NCBI RefSeq assembly: GCF_049896245.1 | Contig: NZ_JAFCTX010000027.1 | Location: forward strand, 1 to 64,000 | Direction: 5' to 3' | Length of the DNA: 64,000 bases | Source of the DNA: Cypionkella sp049896245 | GTDB taxonomy: Bacteria > Pseudomonadota > Alphaproteobacteria > Rhodobacterales > Rhodobacteraceae | Notes under the pieces: model-generated | Seen by the model: the letters and a program-made list of their open reading frames with translations, nothing else | What the model was told of the DNA's origin: nothing | Database searches by the model: none | Part shown: positions 33,029-42,900 of the stretch, one piece after another | How positions within the stretch are numbered: the stretch's first letter is position 1 | How the letters are laid out: every line of letters begins with the position of its first letter | Translations under genes and position numbers: made by a program

Positions 33029-33760
33029 ATGCGAAATGTCATTGTGCGATCGGGCTCGTCTGGGCAATCCGTCCGGGATTTGCAAATGGCGCTGAACAAT
33101 CGGCTGAATCCTTCGCCCAATCTGATCATCAATGGCCTTTTTACTCCGCAAACCGAACGCGCCGTGCTGGCGTTTCAACGTTCTAACTGGCTGGAGATGG
33201 ACGGCATCGCCGGGCCCTGCACGCTGGATGCGCTTTATGGAACCGAGTCCGCGCCGATCATCCTGCACAACGTGCCCTATCTCAGTCAACCGACGCCAAC
33301 GACCTGTTGGGCAGCGGCAACGGCGATGTTGACGCGGCTGTCGATCCAAGCCGTCCGCATGACCACACCGCAACGCCTGCTGACTGCCGACGGTTCGCTG
33401 ATCAATGAAAGTGAGCGTGGCCAAAGGCTTGAGGTGCATCAGACCTTCGCGCAACTGCATCGGCTGCGCTATCAGCCGCCGCAAAGCTGGCCCGTCGCGG
33501 CACTGATCGGGTTGTTGCGAAATGGCCCGATCATGCTGGAATTCCTGCATAATCCCGGCTCTTTTCAGCGCGGCACCGGCTCGTCGGGGCATTATGTGGT
33601 GATCGTCGGGGCGCGCGGTTCGCACAGCGCCGATGGCACCACCACCACGCTGCGAATTTATGATCCCGATGACAGCGACAGTGAGGGGATTTATTCGGTG
33701 GTCTACGGCTCGATGCTGCGCCGCGTGCCGCTGGCGACGTTTGGAATGTTTACCCAGTAG
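33029..33760 (+). CDS. Peptidoglycan-binding domain plus papain-like cysteine peptidase
   Basis: A 243-residue protein. Residues 5-70 form a PG-binding-1 domain (SVRDLQMALNNRL...GLFTPQTERAVLAFQRSNWLEMDGIAGPCTLDAL). Residues 80-240 look like a C39/C70-type papain-like peptidase: catalytic Cys in PTTCWAAATAM (about 93), His in GSSGHYVVIVGA (about 187) and an Asp in IYDPDD. No signal peptide or membrane segment is seen, which is odd for a wall-binding enzyme. GGAGA precedes the ATG by 8 bases. Its stop codon lies inside a 15-bp tandem repeat shared with the convergent PPTase gene. Confidence 0.8.
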   Translation: MRNVIVRSGSSGQSVRDLQMALNNRLNPSPNLIINGLFTPQTERAVLAFQRSNWLEMDGIAGPCTLDALYGTESAPIILHNVPYLSQPTPTTCWAAATAMLTRLSIQAVRMTTPQRLLTADGSLINESERGQRLEVHQTFAQLHRLRYQPPQSWPVAALIGLLRNGPIMLEFLHNPGSFQRGTGSSGHYVVIVGARGSHSADGTTTTLRIYDPDDSDSEGIYSVVYGSMLRRVPLATFGMFTQ

Positions 33761-33815
33761 GCACAGCCTAAGTAGGTACAGCGTAAGTAGGTACAGCGTA
33801 AGAAGGTACAGCGCA
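33756..33815. repeat. 15-bp tandem repeat, four copies
   Basis: Copies of AGTAGGTACAGCGTA at 33756, 33771, 33786 and 33801; the middle two are identical, the outer ones have 2-3 changes. On the minus strand the repeat encodes Tyr-Ala-Val-Pro-Thr units at the C-terminus of the PPTase, and on the plus strand copy 1 holds the stop of the peptidase gene. The unit is a multiple of three, so copy changes keep the PPTase frame. Confidence 0.9.
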
Positions 33816-34442
33816 AAATGCTGCGAAGAAGTGGGAATTTTCTGCGCAGCGTCCTTGGATTTGAAAGCCTTTTTCAATCGGTGAGATGGCTGTGCAGAGT
33901 TCCGCGGTGAAACTTTGATCTTGCCAGATAATTCGTAAAGTTTGGAAATCGAAAATCTGCCGTGTGATCAGGTATTGCGCCTTATACGTCGCCTCTTTCG
34001 CCACAAAAATCCGCAGTGCCTGCAAGCCTTGATGTGGTTGGGGAAGGTCGTTGATTTGTTTGTGTTCCTCTGGCCGAAGCACGGTCGACCAGAGTTCAGC
34101 CGGCAGCGGGTGCAAGGGTTCTATATCCAAACCCAGCCCCACATAGTCGCGGGTCAATCCCATCACCGCCAGACAGGCCCCGGCGCAATGGCTGATGCTG
34201 CCTGTCGCAGCTTCTGGCCAGATCGGCGCGCGATCCAGAGCCATCGGAATCGCCACAGGGGCAAGGCCCAAATCGCGCAGAGCCTGCCGCGCGGCACTGC
34301 GCCCGGCGCCGAATTCTGCCAATCGCGCGGGCACTGCGCCGGGCAAATCTTCTTCCGGCCACAAAGCCATAGGTGCTGTGGCCTCAGCCAGCGTCACGCC
34401 GCGTGGTAAAATCGTGCGCAGCCGTGCGGTAATGTCAGACAT
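33768..34442 (-). CDS. 4'-phosphopantetheinyl transferase (Sfp/EntD type)
   Basis: This enzyme attaches phosphopantetheine from CoA to carrier-protein serines. The 224-residue product has the Sfp-superfamily motifs: GSISHCAGACLAV (P1-like), VGLGLDIEP (Mg-binding Asp and Glu) and FVAKEATYKAQY (W/F-x-x-K-E-A-x-x-K). It is the obvious activator for the PCP of the NRPS and the ACP of the PKS upstream. The start overlaps the NRPS stop by 8 bases. The last 15 or so residues are made of YAVPT repeats from the 15-bp tandem repeat and are probably not needed for catalysis. Confidence 0.93.
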   Translation of the reverse strand: MSDITARLRTILPRGVTLAEATAPMALWPEEDLPGAVPARLAEFGAGRSAARQALRDLGLAPVAIPMALDRAPIWPEAATGSISHCAGACLAVMGLTRDYVGLGLDIEPLHPLPAELWSTVLRPEEHKQINDLPQPHQGLQALRIFVAKEATYKAQYLITRQIFDFQTLRIIWQDQSFTAELCTAISPIEKGFQIQGRCAENSHFFAAFCAVPSYAVPTYAVPT

Positions 34443-37400
34443 TCACCTGCCCACGCATCGCCCGCCGCCGCGCCATCGCATCGGCCCGCGCATCGGCACG
34501 GTCAGACACCACCGTAGGGGCGGCTTTCGGGCGATCATCCAGATGCGCCGCTAAGGCCTGCAAAACCGGGAATCGGAAGATATCGGTGATCGAAAGTTTC
34601 GCTGCCCCCAAGCTCTCCCTGATTTCGCGATGCACCTGAACCGCCAGCAGAGAATGCCCGCCCAAAGCGAAGAAATTGTCCTTCGAGCCGACTTTCGCCA
34701 CCCCCAAAACCCGCGCCCAAATTGCCGCGATCTGAGCTTCAATATCCGAGGTGGGCGCAACAAAGCTTTGCGATTCCAGCGGCTTGGCGCTTGGAGCAGG
34801 CAGTGCCTTACGATCCACCTTACGGTTGGGCGTCAGCGGAAAGCCATCAAGGCTGACGAAATGCGCGGGCATCATATGCTCGGGCAAAAGCCCGACCAAT
34901 TCTGCCCGCAGTGCCACTTCCGTCGCCGCGCCAACAATATAGGCCACCAACCGCAGATCGCCCGGCGTATCCTCACGCGCCATCACCACGGCTTGCCGCA
35001 CCCCCGGCTGCGCTTCCAGCACAGATTCAATCTCGCCCAGTTCAATCCGGTAGCCGCGCAGCTTGACCTGATGATCGGCGCGGCCCAGAAAATCGACCTT
35101 ACCATCTGCCCGCCAGCGCACCAGATCACCGGTGCGATACATCCGCGCGCCCCAAGCACAGGCGCGATCTAGCGAAACAAAACAATCGTTCACAAATCGC
35201 TCTGCGGTCAAATCCGGTCGCTGCCAATAGCCGCGAGTCACGCCATCGCCGCCAATCCACAACTCCCCGGCAACACCGGGGGCGACCGGAGTCATCGCCT
35301 CATCCAGCACGTAAATTTGCTGATTTGCCAAAGGCTTGCCAATATTGCACACCCCATCAACTTCGTCCACGTCCTCCACCGAGGACCAGATCGTTGTCTC
35401 GGTCGGCCCATACATGTTCAACATCCGCGCCGAAGTCGCACGGCGCAAATCGGCAACCAGCGCGCCCGGCAAAGCCTCGCCGCCCAGCATAACCGTCTTC
35501 ACCCCCGACAAGGCCATTCGTGACTCATCGTTCATCGTGATCATCCGCGCCATCGACGGCGTGCATTGCAAATGCGTCACGCCATGTCGCAAAATCTGCG
35601 CCGCGATCGAGAAATCATCCTCGGCCACGACGCCGCCTGCATTGGCGCGCTTGACCACTTCGGCCAGCGGATAAAGCCCCTCCATCACCTTTTCCGGCGT
35701 GATGCCAAAGTCGATCAGGCAGGCCACTTCACCGACACCGATCCGCTTCAACTGCTCCACCCGTGCCAGTGCGTCGTCAACCGTGCCGAACAGCCCAGAA
35801 TCCTCAAAATAGCGCTGGAAGGCGAAGTCGAGGATCGCCTCGGTTTCCTCTGCACTCAAGCTTTGCAGATCAATCTGCATCGGGTTCGACACCCCCTGCG
35901 GTTTTTTGAACGCCGGGAAGGCCCAGGCGTATTGCTTGATCAAAGCCGCAGCCGAGCGCAGATAGTCCTTCATCGGCCCGCGTGATACTTCCCGCGCATG
36001 ATCGCGGTCGCGCGTGATATAGCTGTGCAACATCAGGGTCACGGTATGGTTAGCCGGATCATGCCCAGCTTCGCGAAGCGCTTGATGATAAAGTTTAATC
36101 TTGCCCGCAACCTCATCAATCGACTGGCCCAACAGATGTGTCAACACGTTGGCCCCAATCGCCCCAGCCTCGCGCCAAGTCTCAGGGTTGCCCGCCGTCG
36201 TCACCCACAGCGGCAACTCTTTCGACACCGGGCGCGGCTGGCTGATCAGTTCAAACGTACCGCCCTCTGCCGTTGGAAAGCCAACCTTTTCGCCGCGCCA
36301 CAGGCGGCGCACCTGATCGGCGGCGGCAAACATCGCCGCCTTGTTGTTGGGCGGGGTATTCTCAGGCCGCAGCACGAAATCATCCGGGTGCCAGCCCGAA
36401 GCCACCGCCACCCCGGCGCGGCCATTGGTCAGATTGTCGATCACCGCCCATTCCTCGGCAATCCGCGCCGGGTGGTGTAGCGGCATCACGCAAGACCCCG
36501 CCCGCACGCCGATGGTCTTCGTCACCGCCGCCACCGCAGCGCCCGTCACCGAGGGGTTCGGATAGGGGCCGCCAAAGGCATGAAAATGCCGCTCGGGCGT
36601 CCAGACCGCGCAAAAGCCGTGGGTATCGGCGAATTTCGCGCCCTCCAGCAGCAGTTCGTATTTCTTCGGGCCCGCACCATCGTCGTTGCCCCAGTAATAC
36701 AGCGAGAACTCCATCTTCTGCGCCGAGGTAATCGCCCCTCCTGAAACCAAGCTGCGGTTTTCATCGCTGGTCAGCACCACTTTGAAGCCGCGCGCCAATG
36801 TCCAGAACAGCTCCAGCACCGAAATATCAAAGGATAGCGAGGTCACCGCCAGCCAAACCCCGGCCTCGGGACCAATGCGCTGATCCATCCCGGTGAAGAA
36901 ATTCGCGACGTTGCGATGTTCCACCATCACGCCCTTTGGCCGCCCGGTAGAGCCAGATGTATATATCATATAGGCGAGATCAGCCGAGGTGACACCAGAT
37001 ATGGGGTTGGCATCGCTGGCCTGATTGGGGCGTGCGTCGGTATCCAGACACAGAACTTGCGCGTGATGGCCCGGCAATCCTACGGCAATAGAACTTTGCG
37101 TCACGATCACCGGGCAGGCGGAATCTTCTATATACAAAGCGATGCGGTCCGCCGGATAGGCCGGGTCCATCGGCACATAGGCCCCGCCCGCTTTCTGGAT
37201 CGCCAAAGCGCCAACCATCAGATCAAGACTGCGATGCGCGCAAAGCCCCACCAGCGTGCCGGGCAGAACACCCATACCGATCAGCACATGCGCCACCCGA
37301 TTGGCGCGGGCGTTAAGTGCCGCATAGGTCAGGCTTTGATCATTGCAGATCAAAGCCACCGCGTCCGGGCTGCGCAGCACTTGGAGCTCAAAGGCCTGAT

Positions 37401-38925
37401 GTACGCAAAGGCTTGAATCGTATGAAGTTTTGGTTTGGTTCCAGCCGTGCAGCACCTGATCCCGCTCGGCATCCGTCAGAGTTGAAATGCTGGACAGGGG
37501 TGCATCGGCGGCGGCTTTTGCCAAAGCCGCGACCAGATGAGTGATGCGCGCGCCGTAGGCTTGCGCCTCGGTCAAGGGCAGGCGCGTGGCGTCAAAATGC
37601 AGGGCGCTCGGAGTCAGCGTGACGGTGGTTCCCTTGATCGGGCCAGCCTCTGCCACGCCAACTTGCGGACATTGCAGGCCAGCAAGCCCCGTGTCACGCG
37701 TCATCAGATCCAGCGCGAAACCCGGTTTCGGCGCCAAATCCAAACTCTTCCGCGACTGCGCCACGCCGCCACCAGCCGCAACCCGCAAAGGTCGCCAACC
37801 CGAGGTATAGCCCGCCACCCCCTGCGTCGCCTGCGCCAGATCGACCACCGCCGCGCCAGAAGCCAGTCCAGCGGCCAGCGCAAGATCGACCAGCCCGCCC
37901 GAAAGCGGTAGCGTTTGCCAATCTGCCGCCGCCGTGCTCGCATGACCTAGCGCGGCAGGCTGCATCGATTTCAAGGCTTTGCGCAAGCCAGGCTCCGCCA
38001 AAGCCAAGCTTTGCCCCAGCGCGGTCAGCCCCTCGACCCCAGCCAACAGCACCGCATCCGTCACTGTCGCGGCTGAAACCGCCAACCCTTTTTCCTGACA
38101 AGTTAACCGGAGCAACCGCACCGCACCCACTCCACAGGCCACCAGCAGCCCGGTCTCATCAGCGTGCAAAACCTGTCCCGGCGCGCCCACGCCCTCGGCG
38201 ATTTCTGCGGCACCCACGTTCAGCACCCGATCCGCACAGGCAATTTTCGCCGTGGTCAGCGGGTTCCAATAGCGCCCGTGATCCAAGGCCCGCACCAAGC
38301 GCACCACCGCCTCGGCCGGCTGCCAGAAATCAATACGCCCCATCGCTGCCGGGCGATCATGGCGCAAAAACAGCCGACGCTGGCTTAAATCCTGCGGCTT
38401 GCACTGCAAATTGCCGCTCTCCATCTGTGCCAAAACGCTGGGGAAACTCTCCATTGCTGCTTCAAAACACCGGGTGTTCAAGGTCAGCGCGGTGTCCTGC
38501 GGCGCGATCTCAAAGCTGCGGCTTTCCAGCATGTCGCCTTCATCGACGCCACCTTCGATCAGGTGCCATGAAATCCCATGTTGAGCCTCGCCGTTCAAAA
38601 TCGCCCAGACCGGCGCGTTCAGACCGGCATAGGGCGGCAAAGGTCCGTCGTGAAAGTTCACGGCCCCCTGCGCCAAGGCCAAAACCTCTGGCTCGATCAC
38701 CGACAAGTTGGCCACCGACAGCAGCCAATCGACGCGCTCGCCCAAACGCGCCGCCAGATCACGCCCATAGGCCTCTACCCGCAGCCCCCGGCTTTCGGCC
38801 CACTGCCGCACATCCGCGTTGCGCGTCACCACGGCAGTCAGCTTATGGCCACCCGCCAACAGCATTTCACCGCACTGGCGGGTCAGGGTTTCATTGCCGA
38901 TCAGATAGGCGGAAAACTGGGTCAT
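34435..38925 (-). CDS. NRPS: formyltransferase - A domain with inserted luciferase-like monooxygenase - PCP
   Basis: 1496 residues. (1) About 1-290, a formyltransferase domain with NFHDGPLPPYAGLNAPVWAI (near 87; Asn and His of the active site) and GVDEGDML (catalytic Asp). (2) About 300-490, a region without HHxxxDG that ends like a C-domain/A-domain linker (DAERDQVLHGWNQTKTSYD). (3) About 495-730, the adenylation N-part with YTSGSTGRPKG near 658 and A4 (SLSFDISVLELF). (4) About 735-1090, an FMN luciferase-like monooxygenase of the MupA/Atu3671 type (WTPERHFHAFGGPYPNPSV). (5) About 1095-1400, the adenylation rest with MYGPTETTIWSS, YRTGDLVRW and LTPNRKVDRKAL. (6) PCP near 1420 (FFALGGHSLLAVQ). 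There is no C or TE domain, so the aminoacyl unit must go elsewhere, probably to the PKS. AAGGA precedes the start. Confidence 0.93.
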   Translation of the reverse strand: MTQFSAYLIGNETLTRQCGEMLLAGGHKLTAVVTRNADVRQWAESRGLRVEAYGRDLAARLGERVDWLLSVANLSVIEPEVLALAQGAVNFHDGPLPPYAGLNAPVWAILNGEAQHGISWHLIEGGVDEGDMLESRSFEIAPQDTALTLNTRCFEAAMESFPSVLAQMESGNLQCKPQDLSQRRLFLRHDRPAAMGRIDFWQPAEAVVRLVRALDHGRYWNPLTTAKIACADRVLNVGAAEIAEGVGAPGQVLHADETGLLVACGVGAVRLLRLTCQEKGLAVSAATVTDAVLLAGVEGLTALGQSLALAEPGLRKALKSMQPAALGHASTAAADWQTLPLSGGLVDLALAAGLASGAAVVDLAQATQGVAGYTSGWRPLRVAAGGGVAQSRKSLDLAPKPGFALDLMTRDTGLAGLQCPQVGVAEAGPIKGTTVTLTPSALHFDATRLPLTEAQAYGARITHLVAALAKAAADAPLSSISTLTDAERDQVLHGWNQTKTSYDSSLCVHQAFELQVLRSPDAVALICNDQSLTYAALNARANRVAHVLIGMGVLPGTLVGLCAHRSLDLMVGALAIQKAGGAYVPMDPAYPADRIALYIEDSACPVIVTQSSIAVGLPGHHAQVLCLDTDARPNQASDANPISGVTSADLAYMIYTSGSTGRPKGVMVEHRNVANFFTGMDQRIGPEAGVWLAVTSLSFDISVLELFWTLARGFKVVLTSDENRSLVSGGAITSAQKMEFSLYYWGNDDGAGPKKYELLLEGAKFADTHGFCAVWTPERHFHAFGGPYPNPSVTGAAVAAVTKTIGVRAGSCVMPLHHPARIAEEWAVIDNLTNGRAGVAVASGWHPDDFVLRPENTPPNNKAAMFAAADQVRRLWRGEKVGFPTAEGGTFELISQPRPVSKELPLWVTTAGNPETWREAGAIGANVLTHLLGQSIDEVAGKIKLYHQALREAGHDPANHTVTLMLHSYITRDRDHAREVSRGPMKDYLRSAAALIKQYAWAFPAFKKPQGVSNPMQIDLQSLSAEETEAILDFAFQRYFEDSGLFGTVDDALARVEQLKRIGVGEVACLIDFGITPEKVMEGLYPLAEVVKRANAGGVVAEDDFSIAAQILRHGVTHLQCTPSMARMITMNDESRMALSGVKTVMLGGEALPGALVADLRRATSARMLNMYGPTETTIWSSVEDVDEVDGVCNIGKPLANQQIYVLDEAMTPVAPGVAGELWIGGDGVTRGYWQRPDLTAERFVNDCFVSLDRACAWGARMYRTGDLVRWRADGKVDFLGRADHQVKLRGYRIELGEIESVLEAQPGVRQAVVMAREDTPGDLRLVAYIVGAATEVALRAELVGLLPEHMMPAHFVSLDGFPLTPNRKVDRKALPAPSAKPLESQSFVAPTSDIEAQIAAIWARVLGVAKVGSKDNFFALGGHSLLAVQVHREIRESLGAAKLSITDIFRFPVLQALAAHLDDRPKAAPTVVSDRADARADAMARRRAMRGQVNV

Positions 38926-38935
38926 CTTGGCGTCC

Positions 38936-39943
38936 TTACCCCTCGGTCGTCCGGGGTGATTTGGCTACAGCGGCAGGTTTGCCGAAAACGGGACTGACCG
39001 CCGCGCGCATGGCATGCAGCGTCAGATCTGTCAGATACAGTGGTGGATCGCCGCGGTCTTTGCGCTGGATCAGCAGCCGCGCGCGCCACAGGATACCGCC
39101 CGCAAGCAGCGCCAGTGTGGCGGCGTATGCATAGCCAACGCCATGGTTTTTCACAAAATAATGCAAACGGCTGTCCAGCCAGAACCCCGGTATGCGCTGC
39201 CATTCCCGCATCCCCGTCGAGGCTGATCCGATATGCATCACCCGGCTTTCCACCACATAATCCGTCGGCCAACCCGCCAAAGCCGCCCTGCGACACAGAT
39301 CGGTTTCCTCAAAATACAGGAAGAACCGCTCATCAAACAGGCCGATCTGTTCCAGCACCGCCATCCGCATCATCAGGCTTGCCCCCGCCAACCAATCCAC
39401 CCGACAGGTGGCTTGCGGGATTGGCTGCGCGACAATCCAGCGGTTGAGCGCGCGGCTGACCGGGCCAAACCTGATCTGCGCCTCAAACTCCGATGCAATC
39501 GAGGGGAAACGGAACGCCGTGCGGTGCGGCGCACCATCGTCGCCATAAATGAAACTGCCCGCAAATCCAGTTGCTGGATGGGCCTGCAAATGCGTCAGCA
39601 AGGCCCGGATTGCATCGCGGTCGGGAAAGGCATCCGAATTCAGGATATAGATAAATTCCGGCGCAGAACCGTCTGGCATCCCCGCCCGAATCCCAAAATT
39701 ATTGCCCGCGCCAAAGCCGCCATTATGCCCCGATTGCAGCACCCGCACACTCTGCGCACCAGTGTCCCAGCCGCGTTTTTGCACCGCAGTTGTCATCATC
39801 TCAAACGATCCATCGCCGGAATCGTTGTCCACAATCACCAGAGCCCCTGCGATCCCGTCCAATGCCAGCAATGCCGATTCCGCCGCCCGCAGCGTCATTT
39901 CGGCCGAGCGCCAGTTCAGCAAAACCGTAAGCAAGCCCGCCAT
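38936..39943 (-). CDS. Family 2 glycosyltransferase inside the PKS/NRPS operon
   Basis: A 335-residue GT-A-fold transferase. LLNWRSAEMTLRAAESAL, VDNDSGDGSFEMM (first Asp), GHNGGFGAGNNFGI (the GGF-x-x-x-N pattern of rhamnosyltransferase-like GT2), YILNSDAFPD (DxD-like), and FDERFFLYFEETDLCRRAALAGW (catalytic base region) are visible. One hydrophobic helix is near residue 270 (YAYAATLALLAGGILW). GGAG lies 5 bases before the ATG at 39943; a GTG at 39949 overlapping the PKS stop is the alternative. The acceptor could be the polyketide/peptide product or a polysaccharide intermediate. Confidence 0.9.
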   Translation of the reverse strand: MAGLLTVLLNWRSAEMTLRAAESALLALDGIAGALVIVDNDSGDGSFEMMTTAVQKRGWDTGAQSVRVLQSGHNGGFGAGNNFGIRAGMPDGSAPEFIYILNSDAFPDRDAIRALLTHLQAHPATGFAGSFIYGDDGAPHRTAFRFPSIASEFEAQIRFGPVSRALNRWIVAQPIPQATCRVDWLAGASLMMRMAVLEQIGLFDERFFLYFEETDLCRRAALAGWPTDYVVESRVMHIGSASTGMREWQRIPGFWLDSRLHYFVKNHGVGYAYAATLALLAGGILWRARLLIQRKDRGDPPLYLTDLTLHAMRAAVSPVFGKPAAVAKSPRTTEG

Positions 39944-39945
39944 GC

Positions 39946-42900
39946 TCACTCCGCCGCAGTGGCGAGGGGGACGATGTTCGTCGCGCCCTTCTCGGCTTCA
40001 GCAATCACCGCCCGCAGCTTTGCCGCCAGCACCCGCACATTCGGCTCTAGCACCATGCTGTCGTGGTCGCCGGGCACCTCGATCGTCACAAGCGTGGGCG
40101 CGAAGAGAGTCAAGTCGTTGTCGTAAAACACATATTCCTTGGCTTTCGACACCCAGTTGCCAGCCGTCACCGTCCAGTGCTTGTCCAAAGGCGGGCGGAA
40201 CAACACCGTCGCCCCACGCCGCTCTGTCATCTGATACAACGGCAGTGCCGCGCGGAAAGCAGCCTCAATCGCCGCATTATGGAACTGCGCATCGCTTTGT
40301 TCGGTCACCTGCGGTTGGCGCTTTTGCATCTCCCAAGCCCAACGTTTGCGCGCCCATTCGGCCAGATAGCCGGGGCCCTTGGCGCGCAGTTCTGCAAGTT
40401 TAATCAAGATCTTATCAGGGCGTTTTAAGCTTGGTCGCAAGGGCAACGGTGTGTCCAGCAGCACCAGCAAAGACACCGCTTCCCCCGCAGCTTCCAACTG
40501 TCGCGCCATCTCCCACGCGGTCAGACCGCCACCCGAGAAACCGCCCAGCATATAGGGGCCAACGGGCTGCACCTGACGCAACTCGGCAATGTAATCGGCA
40601 GCCGCTTCCAGCAATGTCGTATGCGGCGCGGCATCGCCATAAAGCCCGCGCGCCTGCAGGCCATAGAACGGTTGATCGCCCCCCAACAGTTGCGCCAAAT
40701 GCCGCAGATTCAACACGTTACCGAACATCCCCGCCACAAGGAAGAACGGTTGTTTTGCGCCTCCCTCGCCCTGATGCATCGGCACCAGATGGGTAAACCG
40801 CCGCGCCGGGGCCACCAGTTTCGCAGGCACATCGCCGCTCACATCGCCAATCTGGGCCACGATCAGCGCCGCACAGCGCGCAATCGTCGGAGCTTCAAAC
40901 AGCACCGAAATCGAAAAATCTACGCGGTAAGCCTTCTTGACCATCGCAAACAGCCGCACCGCGATCAGACTGTGGCCGCCAAGATCGAAAAAGCTGTCCT
41001 CCACCCCCACTTGGGCGACGCCCAGCAACTCCTGCCAAAACCCGACCAGCGTGCGTTCGACATCATTGCGCGGCTCGACATAGGCCGTGTCCAGATCTGG
41101 CCGCTCGAACGCCTTGCCCTCGGATTTTGCCGCCTCCGCCTCAGCAGTCTGCCGAACCAACGCGGGCAGATCGAGGCTGGAGACGATGATCTGACTGCCG
41201 CCCAAAGCCACAGCACGGCCAAAAGCCTCGGCGCCCTCGCTGGGTTTTATGCCCAAACTGAAGGCGTGCAGCAAGCGTTCCTCGGCGGGGGACACCGGCT
41301 TTGCGGCCACATCATCATAGCTCAATTCGCGCGGATCGGGGACGGTAAAGCTGAGCCCTCCCGCCAGCTTGTGAATGTTAAAGCCTTCAATTTCAACGCA
41401 AACCTCACCTTCAGGCGTGGCAAGCGTCACATCAAAACTTGCGGTCTGCGCGCCCGCACGATTGTCTGCCGCATTGCGCACCCAGGACACAATCTCTGCT
41501 GGAAGCGGGCGCAGCACGCGGATGCAGGCATACGACACAGGCACCCAAAGGTGATCCGGCTGGTAGCCCTCAATCAGCCCCATCGCCCAGCCGGTCGCCA
41601 TATCCATCAGCGCCGGATGCAGCAGCCATGGCCCCGCCTCAGCCGCAAACTCCGCAGGCAAAACCAGCCGCGCCAGCCCTTCACTGCCGCCAATCGCGCG
41701 CGCGCGCAGCACCCGCCAGCGCGGCCCAAACGCCAGATGCTCCTCTTGCGGGCTGCGCAGGCCGACGCCAACCTCAGCCGCTGGCAACCGTCCGGCAATC
41801 GCCAGCACATCAATTTTAGCAGGAGTCGCAGCCAGACGAACCGCCCGCGCCTGCGCGTGCAACTGCCAGCCCAACCGCCCCTTCACCGTCACGCCCGAGC
41901 GCAATTCAAACCCATAGCCCTCATCCGTGCGGGAAAGCGTAGCGCGCACCTGCCGCGCCTCACCCTTGCTCACATCCAATGGCCGGAAGAAATACAGATC
42001 GCGCAACTCAAATGCGCCCGTCTCACCCTGCGCCCGCAAGGCTTCGGCGGCGATTTCAATCGTGCCGGTGCCGGGGATCAACGCCTGCCCCGACGTGGTG
42101 CGATGACCATCCAGCACCCAGCGATCCAAGCTATAAGAGGCTGTAAACAGACGATTTCCCTGACCGTCAAAGCTGACTTCATCCAGCATCGGCGCGAAAA
42201 TCGGCAGGCGCGGGGCAGGCGGCGCGCCCGTGCGATCCGCCAAAGCCTCTGCCGCCATGCCAACGCCCGTCCAGATACCCCAGTTCAGCGCCACAACCTT
42301 AGTTTTGCCGCGGCTGCGCGATTTCGAATAAGCGTTCAGGAATTCATTCGCCGCCACATAATCAATCTGGCCCGCAGGCCCGGTCACCGTCGAGGTCGAG
42401 GCAAACAGCACCAGCAGATCAATCGACCCATCCGGGAACAAACGGTCCAACACCAGCGTGCCATGCAGTTTCGGCGCGAACACTTCCTCAACCTGCGCCG
42501 GCGTCTTCAGCATCAGCGGTCCATCATCGACCACACCCGCCGCATGGATCACCGCGCAGATCGGCCCAAATCGGTTGGTCCCGGCTTCCACCGCAGCCCG
42601 CATATCCTCCATGTTGCAAACATCCGCCGGGGCGACAAGAACTTCGCCCCCCAAAGCCTCCAGCCGCTGCAACGCCAAAATCCGCCGCGCAATCGGGCTG
42701 GCAGGGTCATGCGCTGCCAGATACTTCGCCCAAGTGCCGCGATCCGGCAGATTGCGCCGCGCGATCAGGGTGATTTTCGCACCAAAGCGTTGGATCAGGT
42801 CCTCGGCGATGGTCAAACCGATGCCACCAAAGCCGCCGGTGATCAGCACATGCCCGGCTTGCGGCAATGTGAATATTTGTTCAGGAAGGCTGGCAGCTTT

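Noticed and set aside
33756..33815. Short tandem repeats considered as a CRISPR array
   Set aside because: Units are 15 bp, directly adjacent without spacers, and part of a coding sequence.
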